Positions 36,301-51,300 of a DNA stretch of 64,000 nt are shown here, piece after piece. Each line of letters starts with the position of its first letter. The first letter of the stretch is position 1. The translations under genes were made by a program, and so were the position numbers. The notes under the pieces were generated by a model. The model was not told the origin of the DNA, did not search any database, and saw only the letters and a program-made list of their open reading frames with translations. The stretch is from Mactromeris polynyma. Its lineage: Eukaryota; Mollusca; Bivalvia; Venerida; Mactridae. The DNA is taken from contig JASFXZ010000009.1 of the NCBI GenBank assembly GCA_032209605.1, forward strand, positions 21,811,553 through 21,875,552, read 5' to 3'.

Positions 36301-39300
36301 TGTTTTTGTTCCGTTGATACAATACAGTATAGATGTCCTTGTTTAAATACGAAAATAAGTTGTGGCTCATTTATTATAATTATATTGCCTGTATTTATAA
36401 TTGCAATTGTTATAAAATAATTAAGAACAGATATTCACGTACATTTCAATTATCTCATTTCAAAATTATAAATAATTTTTTTACTCTTACGTAATGTTCC
36501 TTATCGCCTGGAAACAGGTGCACGACGGCCATGCCAAAAAGCCGTCCCCATGCTGCCCCTAATACCAGACACGGTATAAATACACCACGTGACACACTCA
36601 GACCATACGTCATACAGGCCAGGAAGAAAAACACGACAATAAATATCGACAATGTTACTGGTCCGAATGAATCTACAAGTATTCAAAATTTGGATTGTAT
36701 ATTATTTAAAAACATCACACACTCATACACATTAACTCAATATGTGATGTACTTAAAAAAACATTACTATCGAAACATAAATACAGTTTGACGAAAACAA
36801 AACAAATGCATCCTATTGCAACAGTGTAGCCACGGGCCCGTGAGAAGACCTATCAAACGTGGACTATGAATAGCCTTACATGCGCAGAATGCAAAAATAG
36901 CACCCCTGCGCATGTGACTTATCAGATACTACAATGAAGTAAATATATAAAGAGAAACATGAGTTACATAGGCCGGCGTTCTGAAATCAAATAATAATGT
37001 TGCCCGAGAGTAACTGAATGCTCGGACTGTTCACATCATACCAATCTAGGATTGGGCTTCAATAGATGAACATATTCTGGGGGCACTTACCAAATGGATC
37101 ATTGAGTAAAGCTTTGAGACAGCCTTCCGGAGTAGCGAGGAATAACGTTGACAAGGAATGATGTTGGTTTTCTGGACATGTCACCTGAGAAGGATATATT
37201 ATACATTACCTACAAGACTTAGTCAAGAAAACTAATACCTCTGTGGAGGTGATGTATGTAACCAAGACAAATATGCTCCTAAAAAGGCACGTACGAGACA
37301 TTGAAAGGGCACAAATATTTCGAAAATTCAACAGGGTGCAAATGTAAAAACATCCATGTACTGTGATTAAAATGATACATGTAATATAATGGGGACATCT
37401 GTTAATACTACCAAGTTTGTTAGCTCTTTTGTAACAGCACGTAAAATCATCACCAGGGTTTCTTACTATACAACTCTATCTGACACGGATGTAGAACACC
37501 TACAGGTTTAGGTTTAAAGGCATTTTAAAAATGAGCATTGGAGATATCTTTTCTTAATTTTTAGACATATTTAGGAAAGAAATACACAAAGTTCTATCTC
37601 CTTTCAATTTGACTCAGTACGTGTTTCAATGTGTAAATACATCGCCATCAATTTAGTATGAATCGACCGATGTATATTCAAATTTCCAACAAATATAGTT
37701 AACGATTGGAATGATTATTGTCTAATTTTTTGTACACCATCATGTGTTGTTCTGTAGTAAATTGAATTCGGCAGAACATCTTTTGTTTCAATTTTGAAGT
37801 ATGCAAATAGATGATTGCATGACGTCATAACGACATTTTAAAGGGGGATTAAATTGGTTGCACAGCTGCAGACACAAAACGCGATAATGCCATTCAGTAC
37901 GATATTCAACTCCTAATCTCAACACGGAGACAGTGGCTAGTATAGGATTAGGAGTACGACAGACAGCCAATATTCTAAAACAATCTGAGAAAATGACATC
38001 ATCATAATGAAATTAAGAAAACTAGCGTAGTATTACATGGTTTGGGAAAGTGGCCAGACTTATCTCATATTTCCCACCACTTAAAGATGAACAAAATAGT
38101 ACGGAAAGTGATTAGACGCGAAAACAACCATCGACAAAAATACTACATATAGCAACGAAAACCGAAACATGATTAAGTGTTGGTTTTTATTTGGTGCACA
38201 GTCTTCAATCAGTCTGTACGTCTATAGATACAGGACAGGCGGCGTACGAGAGATAGATACAGGACAGGCGGCGTACGAGAGATAGATACACTCCTCGAAT
38301 CCATTCAGACATGTTTCTATTGTTTTCAATAAAGACAATTTATATTAAAAAATACAAATATACAGCTAATAAATCACTTTTGTACCATTGACTTTATATT
38401 GTATAGCCGTTGTTTTGCGAACTTTCAGTAAGTATTACAACATAATGCCGCCATAACTGTCACTCCCGTGCTTTGTACGATAGTACCAATGATTGATAAT
38501 ATGCACTCGTTATGGGGTGGTAGTTGTATGTTGCCATAGTTGGAAATTCACCCATAGCACGAGCAAAACATGAACAACTTCCTTCAGCCTCTCTAATATC
38601 TAGTGCATAATATACCAACTTTAAATGGTTGGAGATACATTTGTATTGATGAATTATAAAGATATCAACTGACTCAACATAAATGTAATATTAACTTGTT
38701 GTTTCAATGATCCATGTATATGACTATCTCACGGGTAATTATAATATCGTAAAGCGGGTATACATGCTTACCTGAGCAACGATAGCTTCTTTATCGTATG
38801 GCTTTTTATCTGTACACGAATTTAAATTTATAAACATAATAATGGATGCAGCACCGGCTACAGCTGCCACTAGTCCTGCCTCTAATAACTTGAGCCATTT
38901 CAATTTTATAAATCTGAAAATGTAAGCAAAACATGAGACGCATAAACAGTTTTATATATTATATATTATTGTTCAGAACTTGAGAAATATGTTATATTTG
39001 TCAACCTACGATAGAGAACTACCCCAGACAAGTCAATAACCTTTAAACTACATCTGGTAAGTCAGGGCATTTATAAATGCTTTCTCAACACGACCAAGTT
39101 GTTCTTTTAATAAGCGGGCAACGTCGGGTATTTTAAACAGACATGTATACTAGTCACCAAATATTTCACCATTTTCAAACACATTTATCTAAATAAAGTA
39201 TCTATTTATCTGGTTGTGCGTGCGACTTGGTCTCCTAATAGGCATGTCATTATTCATAAATGTAAAACTCAATACCGCTTTTAATGGTTTACAACTTATA

Positions 39301-42300
39301 TCTATAAAGAACATAGTCACATTTGGATAATGGGAGTCCCAGTGGGTTTGGCTTCAATACGAACACATAGATTTTCATGGTGACACAGTTACTCAGACCA
39401 CATTATGTATATATATTTACACGTTATTACAATGGATACTGTGGTGAACCAGAGTCAGGGTAACTTATAGTCTATCATAGACAAACAAACAAATACGCGT
39501 ATATATAGCAGTGGCTTAAGTTAAACGTTCTTGCAGCCAATGTTGTTAGACAACATCAAACGGACACTCATTTATCTTCGAGCGGGCACTTGATAACTGA
39601 AAGTCGCTCTTCTTATTTCGCCGAAGATAATTAACCGATTTGAACGAATATTCGAAACATCTTTAATGGAAAATCCTTCAACAAACACCGTTAAAAACGT
39701 TATTATACTCTGAATAATGAACACAATTTGCGCGAGCTACGGAATATGTGCGAGGTGTGCTGATAAAACAAAGTCAACGTCGAATTGTCAAAATCTACAA
39801 ATCAGGCACACTCGAAGTGTATTAGGTACCAAGTACAACTCTCCGAGGACATCACAGAATCCCATCAAATCCCGCGAATGTTACATGAAAATCAGACAGT
39901 ATGCGTACCCTTTCCGTATTGGTTTTTTATGAAATAGATCCTCTAAGAAAAGTTCTCTGATGTCTTCTGTGGAAGCATGTAAGTTAAACTAATGTTATTA
40001 TTGTTGTAATTTTATATTTAGAACGGATGCGTAAATCGCATTACAAACATTTTTGCGAGACTAATGGTTACGAAATTGTCCACTTTGTCACCATGTGAAC
40101 ACAAATGGAATTGTGTCTGATATATACCATAAGAATACCATCAAAATGTCAGTACAAACAGTATAAATAAACCCACAGAACGTGGGAGAATAGACATAAA
40201 ACACGATCGAGACAGTCAAATGGAAATGGGGGGGGGGGGGCACATACATAATTCAGAAACATATATTCACACATAGAGATCAGCAACTTAGGTGACACCA
40301 AGTCATAGAACTGTGGTATCATGTAAGTGTACAGTATACAGGTAGGAGCTACCTTATGGCAGCATTACATTTTTTCTCTTCTATGAGATATATGGCAATT
40401 ACAAACCAATCGAATTGCACATAGTTTTCAAAAAAGACGTTCCGACAGTTTGATATTGACGTTTACATGAAACGAAAGAAGCCGATGTCAGACATCAAAA
40501 TGAAAGTATATTTTTTATGCCACCCTAATTAGAATTCAGTCCAAAGAGTAATTTATAATTTATCGTTTCGTGATCGGTTTGGTTTCGAAGCGGGAATGAC
40601 ATGAGATGTCAGCAAGCATGCATCAAAACGATTGTCATACGTTTTTCATGTCAGAAGGCGTCAGGTTCAATTAGATATTTCTAGAGTTATACTAATACGG
40701 CAGTGTGTTCGACAACAGTTACGAGGTAAATTTCTTATCTCTTTCAAAATATTTCAAATGTGCGAAATCAGAAATCTATTCGTCGGCTAGGATTTCATTC
40801 TTAATCCTATAATCCTGTAAAAATATCTCGATGCCAACTTACATAATGAAATGACACGCCATTTTAAACAAAAGAAGACATGAAACATGCAAATGTTTGG
40901 GTGCTAGTCGTGGATTCTCAATATAAGGCCAACCGGGCATGTAACAACAAATTGCCGAAAGCCTTTTCCTATTCAATATATATAATTGACGTGTGAAGAA
41001 TTTCAGCTTACAATAACATGACAATAACAGTCCACATCACCCTATACCATGACTCGTTTTCATTTAGACCATATACCGAATTAAGCAATGATGCTATAAG
41101 TGTATTTTCATCAATGCTTACTTATTTAAAAACATAATACCTCGATTGTCAGAGAAAAAACATTACCAGAAGGAAAAGAGAAAACATCGAAGCACAAACA
41201 ACTCCGTGTCTGTTTGACAGAGATAACAGCTTTCTGTGATGATACAATTGTCACTTATATCACAAGTCAACAAACCCACATTCCTTTTATGTCGCATCTT
41301 ATTACCTTCAAACATAGGGTAAGTGAATTTACTTAGCGGTGTTATGGACCGTTCCCTCTCTAGGGAGTAAATATCCGATCATCTATTACCCACAATTCGC
41401 GGTTTGTGTGTTGTTTAGCACCGAGTATTGAACTCGGGGGACAATAATTTGTCCAAATATGAGTTTACTTTAAAAAACTTGGCACTAATGCAGACGATTT
41501 TGCTCAGCAAACCAAGTACATATCATCTAACACCATTGATTTAAACCAAGAATACCATTGTAACATTTGTATATCGTTTGATCTTAAATATACACAATTT
41601 ATTATTTAATGAAATATAAGCCTTTCTATGAGGAAGCATTAAGTTGGTTCTGGGAACACCACGTTCTTCAAACAACGCATCACGCATGAGTCACATATTA
41701 TTAGAATGTATTCATCTTTGTGGAACACTTTATTAGATAATAATCTTTGAGTCACACAGCGCATAGAGATAGAATCATTTCTGTGCTATTTAAAGTGGCT
41801 GTATTCATGTGCCATGTTGTATAAAAATAGAAAATAGCCATATTTTGGAAACTACACAATAGTGAGATGAAATGTATACTGTTCTATCGTTATACAATCC
41901 TTCAACAAATACTGCTATAATGTTGTAAACATGTTGAACAATAATGAAGATATTTGAACTTTGGTACTGTCAAATTGTACATGTTGGTCCGGTAAATCAA
42001 GCTATTTGCGCAAGCGTTAATTTTGCAAAAAAACACTTGTATACAAAGATAATAATAAAATCTACCTCATGCCATCAAGATTTCATCAATAAAACAGAAA
42101 CAAGAGGTGAGTACGGAACATTTGGTTTTTTTGTATTTTAATTGATATAATTTTGAAACATACTCGATAGCATAAGCTAGTATGCTTTCTCTCCTTTCCA
42201 AAAATACTTTTGATATTAAAAACACTTAACCGAATTTTGTGCGCATTTATCGGAATGTAAAACATCATCAAAAGTCATTCTACATGTACAAATTTACTAT

Positions 42301-45300
42301 ACAGTGTATAAAGTTAATCTATGAATGTGTATATTAATAAACTTGTCAAAACACATGGCAAGGCTATCGCCTTAATGTCCTCAATGTAGCGTAGTGTATT
42401 TATGTGTGTTTTTATTTCTATATCTGTGTGTGTGCACCAAACAACATTGTAATCTACACGGAGTAACACCCATCGGGAGATGCAAATGTCTGCGGAGATT
42501 GTGTTGCTCAAAAGAGTTTATAGTAATCCGTTGTACGGTAGGATTATTGATAATACTACATGTATGTTTGTCGAAGAGACAATGTGTTGCTGGAGAGAGG
42601 GTTGCACAGTATATATCGAGGTGTTGGCGCCAGAAGCAGCTATCTTTGTATAGTGTTTTAAGGAGATGGTGGATTCTGGCTCTAACCCCTCGATATGTAA
42701 CATATTAAAATTGTTTCATGTTTTCCTGCTTTGCAAACTCTTAAGTGTGGTTTTTGTTTTAAAGTGTAACATCGTGTGAAGAGGACGCATTAACTCCAGC
42801 AACATCATGTGTATCAGGAAGGAAGCGATCAATGAGATGTACCGTATTCATTTTTGCTTATTTTCATAAATCATTTGACAGAAGGCGGAATCTATTGATA
42901 AAGACAAATATATTTGATCGGGATGTTTAGAACGAGTCCGCCTCTTTTATTTATAAAACACGACACGTTTATTGATGTTTATTTAAGGTACATCATGAGC
43001 AACAAAGTGTATAGTTTCATAGCTTCAAACCTAGACCATTATTAATGAAGTGTGTGTTTGTACGATATACACCGGCTCTACCGTGAACAAATAATTTCAA
43101 ATTAATGTCTTCATCCTTATGAAGTGTTTCATTAAATCTGGAAAGGTAATCGACCTTCTGACACCCTCCACAAACATATTTAGTCGGTGTACCGCAAACA
43201 AACAACTGATTAAGGATGCCTTCAGATACATCATTGATTTTATCTTTAATAGGCGTTTCGTGCATTCCTCATATATCACGTGACTGATCTCAGTGTGGGT
43301 GTAACTATTAGTGTCGAATAAATTAACTTGAACACAAGTAGTTATTTTTGGCGTGCGTGATAATTTGATTGCACTCAACAATAATTTCTTTCCACTTTTT
43401 TTCCAATACTTGAGGTCGAACGTGCTTCATGAATTAGTGGATGTTTAAAAAAAGATCTATAGATTTACCTGTTTCTAAATACTGTGAGTTTATAATTGAG
43501 AACAACAAAAGCAGCGCCGATTAAGCCACCTGAAAATAAAACGAACAGATGATAAAATATTTCAGGTATACGTAAAATACATTCTAGTGTATATTTACCA
43601 CAATTAAAGTCAATGAATTATACAGATGTATACGCTAACTTGCGTACTCAGAATTGAGAGTGACCACCTGGGAACTGATCTTTGCGAAATATATTAAAAC
43701 GTTAATATATATTATAAATGTATGTTTTAAGACTTGGTCCGATAAATAAACACAAGCACATTTTCAAAAAAACATAGATTATGTATCTTAACAATTTTAG
43801 AAAATCACGATTCCGTCATTATTGGTGTTACCCGCAGCTTGAAGATCTTTACGCCATGTGCTTATGCTATATATCTTTATTACACTTTTGCGTAATTAAA
43901 AACGTGATACTGAAAAGAGTGAATCACCATCAACAAAAACCGCGTTTATTTGGTCGCTGTGAGCAGAAATCATCATTGCTGAATTAGAATTTTGATATTT
44001 GGGCTGCTTATAGGACCTGGTTATGTGCGCATTCAAGTTTCACGAAACCGTTTGAAATTATGACATTTTTTATCATCTCTATGCATGATCAAAACGCTTC
44101 AAAATATACAGTTACAGCTTTCAACCTAAATAAATTCGCTTATCATAAATGTTTTTCTTCACTGACTGTAGTCTATCACAGACCTTCTATACACTTGCTA
44201 AAAGAGACACACTCTTAGATATTAATCCCTTGTTTAGTGTCATTATTACCCCTGTTACCCATGGATGCATTACGACGAACCGATATAATAAACACATATA
44301 TCTGTCAGTGGAATCAGTAAGTTTGGATGAAACTTATATTTATGATGTTTCGCTAGAAACGCTGAACATTTTGAACAGTTAGGAAAACATTCGAATCTTA
44401 CTGTGTGTAGATTCTACTTATACGTCTTTTGTAGTATTACATTTTTTATGTTTTAAACAAGATCAAATTATAGTGATGACACGATTCTTGTAACAGAAAT
44501 TCGATTCTATTTACAGAGCACAAATATCTAAAATGTGATAAAATTTGAAACGTCTTGTCATTTATTGAAAGTAAATTACCATAGCTACAACATTTACATG
44601 GTAAAATCCAATATACATGAACTAAAACTTGTCTTGTCCTTTTAAAATGATACACATGATTACGTTTTATCCACTAATAATACGATCTTCCCTTCCAGAG
44701 ACTGCCATGTAGTAGTTATACAGCTTTAAATGCAAAACGAATGAGAAAAATGTGACGTAAAAATGCCACGTAACATCAGTGCAAAAAAGTTAACAGGTTA
44801 TAGGAGATTGACATCGTTTTACAGTAATTTACAGCGGTAATCGGGCTTAACCAGTTACCTGACTTACCAATCAGTTCAAATTATACTATTCCTCCGGTAT
44901 CAACTAACAATGAAGTGAAAAAAACTAATGGTAATTGGAAAAATAAACACGTGAAAACTCGCGTGTCTTTGCAAGCGTTTTGCCAACAATGATTATTGCC
45001 GTATTTGGCCCAAAGTCTCACGAAGCGTCACACATTTGCAAGCAAGTTAAATTTATGATGCCAAAATGTGAATACACGCACTTGTAAAAGCACCATATAA
45101 AAGGGTAATACAAAATAGAATGTTATCGTGTATTAGCGCGTCACGATATGTGTATTTACTTTTCGGTAAAATCTACTTTTCGGTAAATACATGTACTTCC
45201 TTTCGGCAATTTCGATAATTAGTTCAAGGAGGCGTTATTATTTTTATCGTATATATTTATGATATTTTTATTACAGCTACCAAATTGCAACGTTATGCAT

Positions 45301-48300
45301 GAATTCATTGATTCTTTTACCAACATTACTAACATTTTTGCATAGCACGATCACTAAACCTGTGCTTTGGTCACAGCGCTCTTCTTTACATAAAACAAAT
45401 AGCGATCTACTTTAATAACTGATCCCCAAGTTAGGCTATATCTTTGACAGTATCAAATGTAGTCGGCGCCCTCCCGGGGCGCCGACTAATCAAAGAAAAA
45501 AAAACGTTCTTCCACAGGAAGTATATGAGAAGGTCACGTGACTATGGGTGTGTCATATTCAGCCAAATAATCAAAAAGATGAACATGCGCACAATAGAGT
45601 TGAAGTCGACTACTCTAAATACGTCTGAGCTAACCATGCGTGAAACAGATTACCACACCGGAAGCCATAGCAATAACTGCATTTTTTTTAGTTTAAAATA
45701 TCATGAAAACTTATACAAATATCGTCTGAAGAGAAACAGATAAAGCATTCTTCAATCTTTCGCGCGAAAGAAAACTCCTATATAAACACTGTACAACTGT
45801 ATAATATAAAATTATGTACAGCCAGCATATCAATTCAAAGAAGTAATTTCCACCATTTGATTCAATTATACACATCTGGTGAATCTTACTCAACAAACGC
45901 TTATTTGCCCGAGATCAATATTATTGAACGCTTTAGAACATTTTGTACTTCAATAATGGGGGGGGGGGGGGGGGGCGCATGAAATATTTTCTTGAACATC
46001 TAATAGTTTATAATAATTGTTTATGATGTCTTAATTTTCAAGAATTCTGTGGTAAAATTGTACAAACTATCAAATGATAAATAGAGAGTCACCATATAAT
46101 GGAAATTAAGTCATATTTATTGAGAAAATGAAATAAAGCAGTCTACAGAAATTCTTAACATGCTCAGCAAAATAAATAGAAGCGTTAGCATGTCTTATAT
46201 CACATTGAATAATGTCACTGACTAAAGTCTCGATTTAGATCGGAAATGACGACAGAAGATTTGCCATAGCCCCGGTGGGCCCATCTGTTACTACCATCTC
46301 GTGATACAATTGCTGATTATTAAAGATATTATAAATAATTCCACAAGGGAATTGTAAGTGTTAAATATCAAATTCAAAATCAAATCTTATCCTGTCTAAT
46401 ATAATATTACTCTCATAAAAGGCATTCCAAGTACAAAATTCACTTTAGAGTGAACACATAATGCAGTTTATGTTTGTTATTGAATCAGTTTATATCAGAC
46501 ACACCATAAAAATACACTTGTCATACTTACCAACAACGGCCATTACCAAAAATACTGGAATTTCTATCAAATCAAACTGAAGGTTCTGAAATGACAAACA
46601 AAACAAAGCTGAAACTCAGACTTAAGAAGTCGTGTATTCGCGAAATAAGTCAATTCTAAATCTTCAGGAAGACATTGATACTATGCTAACAAATTCATTT
46701 CTGAATTCGAAAGCATGAAAACATGAAATATCACACGTTTATGTGTTTTTAGATATCCGTTTTGATAAAAAACCATGAATAATACATTATCATGTACTCT
46801 TTATTCGGTAACAGTAAATTAAGTGACTTGGTACCCAGATATGAACTTTTCGATATGGTAAAAATACACACAAACGATCAAGAACCTTAATATAAATATG
46901 GTAACTGGAAACAATCAGAAATAACCCTAACCATAACCGACTAGAACATACTGTCTCTTCTTGTTTACAGTTAAAGACATTCGTTTAAAATATTTGCTAT
47001 GCTGAATAGATAGATCATTTCTTTCCTCCATGTTGGAGAGCAAAACATATTTACAGTTTTAACAAAAATACAGCAGACATAGAACTACATATATACAAAT
47101 ATACATGTATGAAGAACACAATTGTGAGTATAAATCAAATCAATGAACAATGCACATTTCAGAGGTTATGAATAATTTAGATATGTAGAGTTTACGGCAA
47201 GTAAAGTAACAATATACACTTAGTATTTTATCATGCATTGATGTATGACATATACATATATTGTATATATAAGCATTAACGAAAGTATATATAGATCCAC
47301 AATTACATAAAAATATATATCTTGACATGAAATTATGTTTGGTCAATAAATAATACTTTGATCATATAGACTCGAGTAAACTAGACTACACGAGCAAAAC
47401 TATTGGATTATCCTTGGACAGTACAACAAACCACCATGGGCTGCCTTAACTCGAAACGAAATCGTTATAACAGAGTAAAGTGAAATGTATTGACTGTATA
47501 CATATATTCTGAGACATTGTTAGCATAGACCCGTCGTAGTAGCTTCACAACTGATGACGCGAGTGTGTGATATGTGTAGCATCCATTATGGGTTGCAGAG
47601 CTTAACTTAAGGATAAAAGCGCACTGATCAATACTTTCCAATTGAATGAAACTCATAAATGCATTATGCCCACAAACTTCATATATAGTATTTTAAGTAT
47701 TTCAGCTTGTTGAACTTCTTTCACGTGACAGAAACATAACATGTGTTCAATGATATTGTCTGTTTTGAGCTCGCACACTTTCCAACTTTGCATATATTTG
47801 CGTGAAAGGAACATCCCGATTCCGTTAAGTAATGTCCTGCGCATATACAGTTCTGTTCTTTCTTCATGTAATCACATGATTGTGTTTGCTGTGTTATTTC
47901 ATTTTCTAGTCTGTGTTTAACAAATTTTCTTCCTTGAGGGCAACTCATCGTTCAGTGTATATAGTTGACGATACAGCAATCTCTGTGTTGTACACAGCTT
48001 TGTCTAGTACATGCTTCCATGTTTTTGTTAGACGGATATAAATCACGTAGAAGCATAATTTCACAAAAAGTGTATATTTCTTCGGTAATATATATCTATC
48101 GTCTGGGAGCTAAGTGAAACAGACCCAATTTACATGGCAAAACTATGCGTATATATAAAACAAGTGTGTCTGGTTCTATGATTTGTGTATGTATACAGTC
48201 AACAACCTAAGTGAATGTTTAGGAGTAGGAGTAGGTAATAATTATAATTTATTCTTCGCTATTATTTGATAACAGTTCCGTTGGTGACTTCTTGGTACAC

Positions 48301-51300
48301 CTTTCCATATTCTAAGAAAGTGAAATTCGGCATCGTGACGTCAATTCTCCAGCACGATTTCACAGTTCATTATTTCATTATTTGAGACAAAATTGTGAAT
48401 TCGCCATCTCAGCTAAATCATCAATTCCACAATCACACAATTTACGATTTGCCATCGGGGTGAAATAGTTATTTGAGGATAAGTATTTTTCTAATCACTC
48501 ATGTGTTCACATCCTTTGAAAAATGGAGACCGCTGAATTATGTAGAGGATAGCAATTTACTTCGATCAGTTCTGAGTTCGCGACATCCGAGCAGATTGGC
48601 AGACATGTTGTCTACAACACTTCATATCCAATATTTTCTTTGTTCGATTCTTCAATTATTAGTTGAAGAATACACAACTAATTTTTAAAACATTTTTCAA
48701 TACTTACAGGGAAGACATCAAATCGTACAAGACCAGGGGCTGATAGACGTAACGGTGTACCATGGAAGGCGCTGAGCATAAGGTTCGTGAAAAAACATGC
48801 AATCATCGCAGAGAAAAACTGAAAAATACGACAGCAGTATGTTTAAACCAAAGGGATAATGATAAGGGATAAACCAATGATAATCGCGATCATTAAAACG
48901 AGATTTCCACAGAATTATATTCTGAGAAGGCATTGCGTGCTTTAAACAAATTAAATTCTTGCCGCTTATCTCTGAAACGTATGCTTATAAATACATAGCG
49001 TTATCGACACGATCATGTTTATTGAAATATAATAGTACGAAATTTCCATAAGTACTAAATTATAACTAATTTCAATCAGATTAGAATATCCTAAGGAAAC
49101 GTCGAAAGAAAGAAAATGAAGGTAAGAATTTTATCACAGGGGTTGTGAGTCCTGGCCAGGCTAAAGCTTACATTGTTTCATGTCAGATGCGCCAATGTTT
49201 GTTATTTAAAACACTCTTGATTTTACAGACCCCCACATGAACATACATTGTTTGTAAATACATGTGTACTCGGTTTAATATCTCTTGTATATGGAACATG
49301 CATTTGTCATTTTTATTGAGAAATATCTCAGCTTAAATATTTCACGATATCAGATAAAGGTTTAAACGTAATTAGGATAATATTGAAGATTTACCATCAA
49401 CTAATAGAAAAAGTATCACAGAAGTGTATGCAATACTACGCTGGCAAGTGATAAATGAATTAGTTTGATAATTACTGACGTGGCGTAATGAAGTAATCTT
49501 AATAGACTTTATTTATTTATAGTGTAATCAATAGACGTGAACATCAACCCAAAAGTACTGGACATTTTCTTTACAAGAAAGGTAGAAGTGATGAATACGA
49601 AACAAGACTGCTGAACGTACGTACATTATATTATTAAATTGACAATTAACAATAATACTATTGATGCGGATCACCAAATTGTTAAAACATCGATAGTAGC
49701 ATGAAAACGTTACGTTTACCAGAGAAGTACAGCCACTACTGAATTCAAATTATATATATTAAATTGCAGGAGAATGTAATAATTATGACATTATCATCTT
49801 GAACATATGTTATTAGAGATAATGTCGATTGATATACCACACGAGAATTTACTTATTCTGACACGTGCTGCATGAATTTCAATATAACTAGCACGAGGAT
49901 TCTGCTTGACATGATTTATTTGATCATGCGTATTTAAGTGGTAACTGCAGTTTCAGTTAGCGTGAATATGTTTTCATGGCCACACATTTCAATTTAAAAT
50001 GTATCTTGCTCATCTGAACATTAAAAGTTTGAATTGGCTTCCTCCAGTATTGTTGTTACAGTGGCTAAAACATCTCGCAATGTATAAACAATACAAACTA
50101 TCTTTTTTTAACCATATTACTAACAGACAAAACGTGAGTCTGATTGTTAAAAGATTGAAGCTTTTTTATTTTATTTTATGATGTACAAACATCTTTCTTC
50201 AATAAATATGGATCAATCCATTATGAGTTCATTCTTTGTTAATGCATGTTTATTAATGTTTTAACTACAGGAAATAATTTTTTCATATTTGTTTAGGTAA
50301 TCAAATAGACAAAAATGAGCATAACATTACTTTAATCGATATTTCTATTACCAGAAAGAAAACATATGTTTGTAAGTGTTACACATGTCATTGACCTGTA
50401 CACAAGGATATTCGGTGCGCAAATCATACGTAATTGATTGAATACAATAATGAATATTTGATTAAGCACTTGATGGAAGCCATCGATTGTACGAATAATT
50501 AGAGTAATAAGTAGGGCATGTTTGGAACATCATTTCTAAGGCTGAGAACTCTCAAGCATTACTAGTATACCTTTCAAACCAACTCCATGACCAGTAAGCA
50601 TTTCTGAGAATACCATTCTTTGATTGGCTTTGAAATACATTGTAATAGTGCTGTGATGACCAATTATTCATTATACTATACTTTGTTCCCTCCTGTCTAG
50701 ATGAAGACAGTTTTGTTTGCTAAATGTATACAAGATTACACTGGATATACCGTAGACTGTTATAGTCCTGACTATAGTACACCGCCTAAATACACGAAAT
50801 GTCTTTGAACTTAGATAACCTTACAATTCATATAGTTTTCATTAAAAGTTATCATAATTATAATTACATGTAAATGGATATTTTCACAAATAAAATGCTG
50901 ATACAACATATTTCACTCACCACTCTCCAAGTTAAGGAGTTGCTCCAAAAACTGGCTGCCTCCTCTACAGAGAATAATGTGCCACCTACCGGGGTCCCGA
51001 AAGCTGCCGAGACCCCTGCCGCAGCCCCTCCTGATACAAAATCTCGTATCTCGTGATCATCTCGAAATCCATCATATAGCTAGAAATACAAAATGTATGT
51101 CTGTAACACAACTTCTGAATTAATATTGCAATTTGGACAGGATATGTGTGTTTTTTACGAATGGAGATATATTGATGTACACTAATAAATTGTCATCGAT
51201 TGGCAAGTTAAAGACGTAAACTATTGCACTCACAGGTAGGTTGTTCCCAACGCTTTATAGAAAAAAAAACTCACAGCTTCAAGACAAATGCAATTTACGA

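Noticed and set aside
42394..42708. Plus-strand 104-codon cysteine-rich open frame
   Set aside because: It overlaps open frames on the opposite strand, has no domain or splice context, and lies in CLC-7-like intron 8.
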